Shown piece after piece: positions 42,935-51,500 of a stretch of DNA of 64,000 bases. This DNA is from Verrucomicrobiaceae bacterium (GTDB lineage: Bacteria > Verrucomicrobiota > Verrucomicrobiia > Verrucomicrobiales > Verrucomicrobiaceae), in assembly GCA_027490195.1 (NCBI GenBank), contig JAIXYN010000072.1:1-64000 (forward strand). The letters run 5' to 3'. The notes beneath the pieces were generated by a model, which did not search any database, was not told the origin of the DNA, and saw only the letters and a program-made list of their open reading frames with translations. Made by a program: the position numbers and the translations under genes. Position 1 is the stretch's first letter; each line of letters starts with the position of its first letter.

Positions 42935-43828
42935 TCAGCGTGAGGAGGTGGCCGCACCCAGAAAGCGCGCGGCGTTTTCCACCACGCGGAGAGGCTCGGC
43001 CTGCTTGAAGACGGGGTAGGTCTCGTGGCCGGGGCGGAAGTAGAAGACGCGGCCTTTGCCGACCTGCCACACGCAGCCGCTGCGGAAGTGCTCGCCTTTG
43101 TCCCACTTTTCTTCAAACACGACTTCATCAGGCGCGGGCACGTGGAAGGGCTCGCCGTACATCTCGGTCTGCGGGATGTCCCACTGCGCGGGCAGTCCGG
43201 CGGCGATGGGGTGCTGCGGCAGCAGCGTGGTGAGATGGCCCGGCGCGCCATCGGCACGATACACGGGAAACACGCACTGCGGCAGCGTGAGCTTCAAGAC
43301 GCCGCCTTCCAAGGGCTCGACAAACGGGGTGATGCGCGCGGCACGGCCGAGGCCTTTGTAATAGGGCTGATCATTGACGAACTCCCACTTGGCCGTGGCG
43401 CGCTGGGCCTCGGGGAGCTGCGCCAGCGCATCGGCCTTGGAGCGCTCCTGCATGAGGCGGACAAAGGGCTTGGCCCAATGCGACGAATGCAGGGCGATGA
43501 GCGAGAGCCTGCCCGCGAGCACGCGCTGCACCACGGCCTCCATGCGTGCGTCGTTCTGCTCCTTCACGCGGCGGTGGCTCCAGAAGACGAGGACGTCGGT
43601 GGCATCGAGCGTGGCATCGCTGAGGCCCTGATCGGTGTCATCGAGCCGTGCGGTCTTCACGGCAAGGCCGGGCTGTTTTCCCAAATGTGCCGCGATGGTT
43701 TCGCCGAGGAATTTTTCGCCATAGGCTTTCTTTTGCTCCGGCTGCTGCTCGTCCCAGACGAGGACGCGGATGTCTGCGGCGGATAAAGTGGCGGTGAGGG
43801 TGAGGAAGAGGAGAAGGAGAGACTTCAT
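42935..43828 (-). CDS. ThuA-domain exported protein
   Basis: 297 residues with signal peptide MKSLLLLFLTLTATLSAADI. ThuA fold signs: IRVLVWDEQQPEQKKAYGEK, ATDVLVFWSHRRVKEQ, RLSLIALHSSHWAKPFVRLM, HPIAAGLPAQWDIPQTEMYG, GRVFYFRPGHETYPVFKQ. It is the subgroup with the trehalose-utilisation-like H-P-I-x-x-G-L-P block and differs in length and sequence from the ThuA protein at 22029. It probably forms a two-gene unit with the alpha-barrel-like gene downstream. Function presumed sugar-related. Confidence 0.87.
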   Translation of the reverse strand: MKSLLLLFLTLTATLSAADIRVLVWDEQQPEQKKAYGEKFLGETIAAHLGKQPGLAVKTARLDDTDQGLSDATLDATDVLVFWSHRRVKEQNDARMEAVVQRVLAGRLSLIALHSSHWAKPFVRLMQERSKADALAQLPEAQRATAKWEFVNDQPYYKGLGRAARITPFVEPLEGGVLKLTLPQCVFPVYRADGAPGHLTTLLPQHPIAAGLPAQWDIPQTEMYGEPFHVPAPDEVVFEEKWDKGEHFRSGCVWQVGKGRVFYFRPGHETYPVFKQAEPLRVVENAARFLGAATSSR

Positions 43829-43940
43829 GGGGAAGTCATGGGAGGTGAATGCGTGGAGTTCAATTTGAAAGATGGTGTGATTGGTTTGGCGAACTCGTCT
43901 GCACCGTGCATGGCCGCATTCCCCGCATCACACGTTCTCC

Positions 43941-44072
43941 CGCGCCCATTCAGGGCGCGACCTTGAACAAGGTGGTCGGCGTGCGTGGATCCCAGGGCAG
44001 CACTCGCCAAGGCTCGGCCCGCCCTGGGCTGAGTCCTTCGCGCCGTTGGCGCGTCAGCAGATTCGCGCGAAT
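43941..44072. repeat. Cluster of inverted repeats (REP-like region)
   Basis: The 43829-44373 gap has no gene I can support. It holds several perfect inverted repeats: CGCGCCC/GGGCGCG (43941-43959), ACCTTG/CAAGGT (43960-43973), CCCAGGGC/GCCCTGGG (43991-44028), GCGCC/GGCGC (44040-44052) and the self-complementary ATTCGCGCGAAT (44061-44072). This density looks like a REP-type intergenic element or a structured RNA. The rest of the gap is GC-rich without further symmetry that I noticed. Confidence 0.5.
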
Positions 44073-44373
44073 GAATGATAGATCTTTTGTTAGCGATGAA
44101 CTGCGTTGTACTGCCGCGCATCACACACTTTCAAAAGAAACCGTCTCGAACTGAGTGGGTGCGGTGCTCCCGTCTATCGGCCACGACAAGGACGGCGGAC
44201 CTTTTGGGTAGCCTGCGATGCGACAGACCCGATATCACGGACCCGCGCAGCGGTTCCCTACCAGCCCTGAGGCAACGCGCCACGAAGGGCGGGTAGTGAT
44301 GCTCAGGGGGGCGGCGTTTGAGACGGAGTAGGATGTGGAGAGATCAGGGCCGCTTTATTTGGGGGCAGCCATG

Positions 44374-46170
44374 CTATTTTTTGAGGAGCTTCTGCCAGTC
44401 GGAGTGCTTTTGTTTGAAGGCCTGAAACTCGCGGTATTCATCTGCTGAGACCTTGCCGTTCTGGTCTTTGTCCACGGCTGTGAAGAGCCATTCGTAGCCG
44501 GGCTTGTCGTCATTCCATTCTTCTTGGGAATCCCATCCGCTTTGCTGTGTGGCGTCGTAATCCAGCACCTGGCCGGCATCGAGCAGGGCGCGGCGGTAGC
44601 GTGGGAAGTCGATGGCCTGCACAGCTGATTTTTCTGCGAGCGCGTGTGCGGCGGCGATGCCTGCGGAAAGGCCGAGGGTGATCCACACAGGCTCCATGCG
44701 GATGCTTGTCATGGCGATGTGGCTGGCGGAGCAGCACACGGGCACGAGGAGATTTTCGCACTCGCTCTGCTTCGGCGTGATGGCGCGGTAGGGGATGCTG
44801 TGCACGCCGTTGTGCTGTGGGTTTGCCTTCAGGATGCTGAACTCGCCACCGCTGAGTGCGACGCCGCCTTCATGCGCGATGGTGGCGTAGGACCAGTCGT
44901 CCACGCCATAGCTGCCGAGGCCGATGGCGTCTTCGGGATGCGCCTGGCCTTCGAGATCTTTTTGCGTGACTATGTAGGCGGACTTCATGCGCCGGGCCTC
45001 GCGCACGTAAAGCTGGTGCGGCCAGCCACCGGTCTCGTCAAAGACGCCGCGCTTGAAGCCGACGGCCTCCGCCTTTTCCCGAAACTCCGGTGGCACGGAG
45101 GGATCGGTGCGAAGGAAGTAGTACATGCCGCGCACGAAGTTCATCTCATCGCGCCAGATGCGCGAGCGCGTGGCCCAGTCGCCATCGGGATAGGCGGCAT
45201 TGGCACCGGCGATGGACTGCGCCCAGAGCGCGCGGCTGGAGTTTCCGCCGAAGATGCCAGAGCCGGGATTGTCCGAGAATTCGCCGAGCACGTGCATCTT
45301 GCGCCCGGCGCGCATGTTCACGCCTTTTTGAAAACCACGGCGGAAGATCTCATACGTGTGTGGGTCGTAGTGGTCCGGCTTCTCCACGCGGATGGGGTCG
45401 TTCTTGCTGAGCACCCAGCGGAAGCAGTACATCATGGTCAGCTTGTCCGCGCTGCCGGGCGGGCCGATCTGGATGTTTTGCAGCAGGGGAAGCAGCCCGC
45501 TCTTGGGATCACCGGGCGTCACATACGGATCGATGTCGTAACGCATGAGGATGGGCCGCACGCCGCCGAGGGATTCGCCGTATTCATCGCTCGATTCGCG
45601 GCCCCAGGTGTAGCTGACGCCGGACTTGGCCATGAGATCGCCTTCATAAGAGCAGTCGATGAACATGCGCGCGGCCACGGTCTTCGCGTTTGCCTTCACG
45701 GGCTGTTCGATGGGGCAGCCGTACTTGTCCGGTGGCGCGTGATCGAGCGTGATGCTGCGGATGCGCGCGCCATCCTTCATGACACTGGAAAGCCGGTGCT
45801 CATAGATGACGGGGATGCCGCGCTGGGCGAGTTCGTGCTTGTAGAGCTTGCGCATGGCGACGTCGTCTTTTTCGATGAGAAGCTTTCGCGCCATTGTGCC
45901 GACGGTGCGTTTGTTGCCCCAGTCGATGGCATTCAAGCCGCCGCCGCTCATGCCGCCGAGCCAGCGCGAGGGCTCAACGACGATCACCTTGGCACCGCCA
46001 TCCGCCGCGCCCATGGCTGCAGCGATGCCGCTGGCCGTGGCACCATAGACGCAAACATCGAAGACGCCGGATTCATCGGCACCGACGCTTTCTGGGAGCA
46101 GGTTGCCGAGCAGCGCAGCGCTTGAGGTGTGGATGAAATCTCGGCGGGTGGCTTTGATGAGGGGTGTCAT
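44374..46170 (-). CDS. FAD-dependent oxidoreductase with C-terminal EF-hand
   Basis: 598 residues with a Tat-like leader ATRRDFIHTSSAALLGNLLP. A Rossmann dinucleotide-binding start (VFDVCVYGATASGIAAAMGA, GGAKVIVVEPSRWLGGMSGG) identifies the FAD_oxidored (PF12831) family; FIDCSYEGDLMAKSGVSYTW and CENLLVPVCCSASHIAMTSI are other family blocks. The last ~50 residues add an EF-hand-like loop (VDKDQNGKVSADEYREF), which is unusual for the family and suggests calcium binding outside the cytoplasm. It follows the large beta-rich protein gene by 24 bases. Sugar oxidation is likely but substrate is unknown. Confidence 0.87.
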   Translation of the reverse strand: MTPLIKATRRDFIHTSSAALLGNLLPESVGADESGVFDVCVYGATASGIAAAMGAADGGAKVIVVEPSRWLGGMSGGGLNAIDWGNKRTVGTMARKLLIEKDDVAMRKLYKHELAQRGIPVIYEHRLSSVMKDGARIRSITLDHAPPDKYGCPIEQPVKANAKTVAARMFIDCSYEGDLMAKSGVSYTWGRESSDEYGESLGGVRPILMRYDIDPYVTPGDPKSGLLPLLQNIQIGPPGSADKLTMMYCFRWVLSKNDPIRVEKPDHYDPHTYEIFRRGFQKGVNMRAGRKMHVLGEFSDNPGSGIFGGNSSRALWAQSIAGANAAYPDGDWATRSRIWRDEMNFVRGMYYFLRTDPSVPPEFREKAEAVGFKRGVFDETGGWPHQLYVREARRMKSAYIVTQKDLEGQAHPEDAIGLGSYGVDDWSYATIAHEGGVALSGGEFSILKANPQHNGVHSIPYRAITPKQSECENLLVPVCCSASHIAMTSIRMEPVWITLGLSAGIAAAHALAEKSAVQAIDFPRYRRALLDAGQVLDYDATQQSGWDSQEEWNDDKPGYEWLFTAVDKDQNGKVSADEYREFQAFKQKHSDWQKLLKK

Positions 46171-46194
46171 TGGGAAAGGGGATGTGCGGGCGAT

Positions 46195-48429
46195 TTATTT
46201 CAAGGTTTCGCATTCGATTTCGATCCGGCGATTGGCGAGGGCTTCGACATTGCAGGTGATCTGCCAGCGCTGCGTGGCGGCATTCCAATCCGTCTGCCAA
46301 TGCTCGATGGCTTTGCCATTAACGAGGAGGCGCTGGCCGCGTGGCTGGGTGAGGCCGGTGAAGGTGATGGGGATGTGGCCGATGCCGCCGGTGAGGCTGA
46401 AATGTGCGCGCTGCACATCATCCACAGCAATCACGAGGGGATACGGCTTCACGAGGGTGCCGTGCTTGAATTCGGGCCTGAGCGCATTGCCTGCAGCCTC
46501 GCGCTGCACGGGCTTCCAGGTGTCGGCATCGTGGGAGAGCATTTCGCGCAGCTTGGCATCCGGTCCGTAGTAGGCGGCGGCATCGGCGGGAAAGATGACG
46601 AGCTCCAGATCGGCCTCCACAAAGTCGCCTGGCTGCAGGGCATCAATGCCGGGCGGTGGGGCGAGTTCGAGGCTGTTGTGGTTATTGCCTTTGCCCCACT
46701 CGGTGCAGAAGGAGGAGAGGTGCGGTGCGGCAGGCTTGCCGCCGAGCACGGCGCGCCAGGAGCGCAGGATGAGCCCGCGGCTGGCGGCTGCATGGCCCTT
46801 GGTCAGCAGCGCGCGCTCCACACCATGCACTGAGATCCATGCGCCTGCACCTGTGAGGGGCAGGGAAGTGCGGTCATACTCGTCCTTGGCGCGGCGCGGC
46901 TCCCATTCTTCGCGCAGGCCTGTGACATCGCCGATGGCGACGCGGCGTGCGGGGACGGTGTTGTAAAAATCTGCGCCGAGCTGGAAGAACGCGAGCCGTT
47001 TCCACTTCACCGGCTGGTGTACCTCGTAGCGCAGGCGGATGAAGGTGCGCAGGTGATCGTTTGCTGCGGGCACGGAGACATCCATTTGCGCGGTGATCTC
47101 TCCGCCGCTGGTTTCTTCGCTATAGCTCACATCCGTGAGGCAGGGTCCGTGGGAGTGGTAGATTGTGCGGGTGGCTTTCATCGGCTGGTAGCGGCCTTCG
47201 GCATCCATCCACATGAGGAAGTCGCCGCCGCCGCAGTTTTCCGCCCAGCCCCAGGGCTTGGCAGCGGGCTCATGCGGCAGTGTCATGAGCGGACGCACAT
47301 CCGTGATGAAGCAGCGCCGCTGCACGCGCCCGGGCTCAAAGCAGATGCTTTCGCCAAAGCTGCCCACGGCCGCCTGATCCCAGAACTGATTGTGCCCCCA
47401 GCCGATGAGGCTTAGCTGCGCATGCGATGCCGCGCACACGCCGCCGTAGCGCGCATGCACCATCTGGAAGACGAAGTCGCGCTTCGACTTCGGCGGCACT
47501 CGCACATACGCGAAGCCATGAAACCACGGCCCCTCGTGCTGCAGCACGCCTTTCTCCGGGCGCTGGTGCCAGTTCTTGGAAAGCTGCACGGGCAGACCGG
47601 TGGGCGTGCCATCCGGATCGCAGAGCATGGGCTGGAAGCCGGTGATGGTCAGGTGCTTCTGCTGCGTGAACATCAGGCGCGCCACCGTGGGCGTATCGGC
47701 ATCATTGCGCAGCGTCACGCGGTGGCGGTCCACGCGGTCAAGGTGCTCCTCAGGGTAATACGTGCGTGAGGCATTGCTCCACGGTTTCTCTGGCAGCGCG
47801 AGACGGTGGCAGCCGAGCGCTGCATTCAACTCCACTGGAAGCTCCGACTCCACCACGGCGGTGGAGGTCGCGCTCGCTGCTTCCAGCAGCACCGACTTGC
47901 TGCCTGTGAGCTTCTTCTCGCCGTAGCGCAGCTCCAGTGTTTCATCGCCATCGCACTCCAGACGAAAGGCTAGGCGATCCGGCCATGTGGTGATCTCCAG
48001 CCGCGCATGCCCGCTCCATTCGTGGCCTTCTGCATCGGCGAATTTCAGATCGTCGATGACGACACGCTGGAAAAAGCGCCCGCATTCCACGAAGCGCACC
48101 GGCTGGAAAAACTCATCCTTGGGTGCCGCGTGTCCAGTGCAGGTGTAGCGTCGTCCTGCGGAAACAAGGGCGCAGTCCCAACCGCCAGTGAGCGGACGCA
48201 CGTGCTGGGTGTCGAAGAGCAGCTTCTCGCTGCCAAACTGGAAGCACAGGGTTTCGCTTTTGGGACGCAGGCTGCTGTTAAACACCTTGGGCGCGCCATC
48301 CACCCACCATAGCTGCACGCCATCCGCAGTGCGTGGCATCCAGTCCGCCGGTGCTGTCTGTGCGGCGGTGTGCAGGGCCATCACTGACAGCAGGGTAAAT
48401 AGAGTGACGGTGAACGGGGTGTGATTCAT
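46195..48429 (-). CDS. Large exported beta-rich hypothetical protein
   Basis: 744 residues from the ATG at 48429 (MNHTPFTVTLFTLLSVMALHTAA signal peptide; the longer frame up to 48471 lacks one). I do not recognise the family. Predicted mostly beta strands with many Trp, His and Tyr residues (VQLWWVDGAPKVFNSS, GWGHNQFWDQAAVGSFGESI, WGWAENCGGGDFLMWMDAEG), which fits a sugar-active or sugar-binding protein. A final segment (HFSLTGGIGHIPITFTGLTQ) resembles a small beta-sandwich. It shares strand and close spacing with the FAD oxidoreductase, so they probably act together. Confidence 0.7.
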   Translation of the reverse strand: MNHTPFTVTLFTLLSVMALHTAAQTAPADWMPRTADGVQLWWVDGAPKVFNSSLRPKSETLCFQFGSEKLLFDTQHVRPLTGGWDCALVSAGRRYTCTGHAAPKDEFFQPVRFVECGRFFQRVVIDDLKFADAEGHEWSGHARLEITTWPDRLAFRLECDGDETLELRYGEKKLTGSKSVLLEAASATSTAVVESELPVELNAALGCHRLALPEKPWSNASRTYYPEEHLDRVDRHRVTLRNDADTPTVARLMFTQQKHLTITGFQPMLCDPDGTPTGLPVQLSKNWHQRPEKGVLQHEGPWFHGFAYVRVPPKSKRDFVFQMVHARYGGVCAASHAQLSLIGWGHNQFWDQAAVGSFGESICFEPGRVQRRCFITDVRPLMTLPHEPAAKPWGWAENCGGGDFLMWMDAEGRYQPMKATRTIYHSHGPCLTDVSYSEETSGGEITAQMDVSVPAANDHLRTFIRLRYEVHQPVKWKRLAFFQLGADFYNTVPARRVAIGDVTGLREEWEPRRAKDEYDRTSLPLTGAGAWISVHGVERALLTKGHAAASRGLILRSWRAVLGGKPAAPHLSSFCTEWGKGNNHNSLELAPPPGIDALQPGDFVEADLELVIFPADAAAYYGPDAKLREMLSHDADTWKPVQREAAGNALRPEFKHGTLVKPYPLVIAVDDVQRAHFSLTGGIGHIPITFTGLTQPRGQRLLVNGKAIEHWQTDWNAATQRWQITCNVEALANRRIEIECETLK

Positions 48430-48561
48430 GGGAATGGATGAGTCCACGCCATAGCGCAGGATGAGGCGCACTCAAATCATTGAGCACGACGGAGGGGCAT
48501 TCCATGGCTGCTTTGATCAAGCATGGTTGTGCCAATGGCGCGGTGGTGAGCTTGGGGTGAT

Positions 48562-51500
48562 TTACTTCCGCTGAAACTGCGGACTGCTGACCAAGGCCAC
48601 GATGAATTCACGGATGGTAAAATTCTTTGCACCGGCCTGCTTGACGATGGTGGTGGCGAGTTCTGCGTCGGTGAAGCCGTAGGGACGGCCGAGGGCGTAT
48701 TCGATGAGTGACTCGGTGAAGCCTTGGGCGAAGTTTTCGCTGCGTGCGGCGATCAGGTCGCGGAGATCGAAGTAGGTCTTGAAGGCGGGGCCGTTGAAGA
48801 GCTGGCCGGCGGGGTCGATGGGCCAGTCTTTTTTCGTTTTGAGGTCGTGATCAATGTCGCGCCATTTGCCGGCGGCGTTGAAGTTTTCGAGGCCGAAGCC
48901 GATGGGGTCGATCTTGCGGTGGCACTGGAGGCACTGCGGCTGCTCCTGATGCACGAGGAGGCGGTCGCGCGGGCTGATGGGCTTGGTGGCGAGGCGTTCG
49001 AGCTGCGGCACATTGGGCGGTGCGGGCGGCGGCGGGTTGTGCAGGAGCTTGCGCAGCACCCAGGCACCGCGCTCCACGGGGCTGGTGCGTTCGCCATTGC
49101 TGCCCATGGCGAGGATGGCGGCCATGCCGAGCAATCCGCCGCGTGGTGAATCATTGGGCAGCGTGACTTTTTGAAACGCATCGCCGCTCACGCCATCGAT
49201 GCCGTAGTAGGTGGCGAGGAGGCCGTTGATGTGGATTTCATCGCTCTTGAGCAGTTTCGAAAGACTGCCGCGCTGGCGCAGGAGGTGAGCGAAGGTCTCA
49301 TACACTTCGCGGCGTGCGGCGGCCTTGGCGCTTTCGTCGAAGTCGCGGAATTGTTTCGTGTCGAACTGGAAGAATTCGAGGCGCTCCATGCCGAGCCACT
49401 GGTGCACAAATCCGCTGACGAATTCATCGGCCTTGGGGCTGGCGATCATGCGATCCACCTCGCGGGTGAGGATGCCTGGCTTGGTGAGGTCTGCGGCGAG
49501 GAGTTGCTCGTCCGGTGGTGCGCTCCAGAGGAAGTAGGAAAGGCGGGAGGCGAACTCTACAGGAGATAGGGATCTCTGCCTTTCATCTTTTACCCCCGAT
49601 CTTTTACCAGCTTCTTCTTTTGGTAAAAGATTTGGGGTGAAAGATGGGGAACCGATTTCCTGAAGATACAAAAACCCTGGAGAGGCCAGAATCACGCTCA
49701 GCGGTTCTTTGAGCGCTGCTTCGTGGGCATCGCCTGCTTTGCGCCGCACTTCGTATAGAGCGGTGAGTTTGTCCACAAAAGCTGCTGAGGGCTTTTTGCC
49801 GCGAAAAGCTCGTTCGGCGAAGTTTTCGAGCACGGTGCGCGCATTCGCGTCTCCGGTGGCAATCACGGGCTTCACCTGCGAATTGGCTTCCGCTTTGTTC
49901 AGCGGGCCTTCGTATTCGATCCAGTCGATCCACAGCACGGGATCGCGTTGTTTGGCGTCGGAGATCAGCCGTGTGCGGCCAGGGAGGCTGATGGCTTCCT
50001 TTTTCAGCGGGCGCTTTTCCATGAGGATGAATTTGCGCGGACCGCCGGGACGGATTTGGAAGGGCAGCTCAATGGTCTCGGGCTTTTCGAGCGTGCCGGT
50101 GATCTGCTTGCTGGTGAGGAAGGTGCGGTCATCTTTGTCGATGGGGCTGGCCTCGACGAAATTGAGGAAGGCGCGCTCCGCAGGCATGCCCGGCAGGCAG
50201 CCGATCTTCACGCGCATGACGTAGTCGCCGGTGGCGAGGTCGGCGGGCATGTCGATGGCGTATTCGCAGGTCTCCTGCACGGTGTTGTCGAGAAAGAGGC
50301 CGGTCTTTGACAAAGGCCGGTCCAGGTATTGCTGGAACCATCGGTTGTTTTGATCCCACACGACCTTGGCGAACTCCGCGTGCGATTTGTCCGTGAAATC
50401 GAACTCCTTCAGCCGCTTCTCATCACCGCCTGCGGCCTTCCACTTGGCGTATTGCTCGTTGAGATACTTGAAGCGCAGATGACCGCGCTCCACTTCCGCA
50501 CGGCGCTTTTCCGGCTCTATGTGTTCGGTCTTGGCAAGAGGGGCTTGTTTCACCAGCGGGCCTTCCCATTCCACCCAGTCGATCCACAGCGCGGACGGCG
50601 GGCCGACACCCGTGGCTTTTTGGGCATTGATGAAGAGATCGTGATCCAGTTTCACATCGCGCTTCTCGCGTAACACAAAAGTGCGCGGGCCGTTCGCGGT
50701 GATGCTCACTGGCACTTCGATGACCTGCGGCGAGTCCGTGGTGCCGCTGATTTGAAACGTCTGCATCAAGTTGAAGTCCTCGCGCTCTTCAGGTTTCATC
50801 CGACTGCCAAGAGCGACGAAGAGCCGCTCCTTCGGTGTGCCTTTCACCGCACCGATGCGAAAGCGCAGCTTGTATTCGCCCGGCCCGGCCTTCTCGACTT
50901 CATGCTTGGTTTTCAACCAGCCGGATGGCTGATCCGGCGGCAGCGTGATGACCTCCTCGGAGTGGACGTTGTAGATCGTCAAAAAAGCGCCGGTTTTAGA
51001 CAGCGGATCATTCAGGTAGCGCTCAAAGGTCGGCCCCTGCTGCTCAAAGCCACGGATGCGAAACTTCGCCTCCTGCTCATCGGGAATGCCCTTCTGCGGC
51101 TGCTTGGTCTCCATGAACTTCTTCGCGGCTTCGTAGCCCCCTTTGAAGTAGCCATTGTAAGTGCCGCCGACCATCGCGTTGGCATGCAGCTCCACCTCGC
51201 GACGCTCTTTGATGGTCTTCGTCAAAGCAAGAGCTGGTGGTGCTGCTGCGGGCGCTTCGAGTTCGACATAGTCCACCCAGATACACGGACGCGGGCCTGT
51301 GCCGGTTTTGTCCCAAGCCTCGCGGAACAAGCCATACTCGGCTTCGCGCGTGTTTGGTCGCTTGTCGCGAATGGCAAAGTTGCGATCACCGCTCGCGTTG
51401 ATCTCAATGGGTATCTCCAGCGTCTGCGGATTCGCGAGCGTGCCGGTGACTTGATGCGAACTGAGCACATTGAAATCCGCCGCGTCAGCCTTGCCCGTGC

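Noticed and set aside
43941-44072. CRISPR-like or tRNA-like array
   Set aside because: The repeats are all different inverted repeats, not direct repeats with spacers, and no cloverleaf can be drawn.
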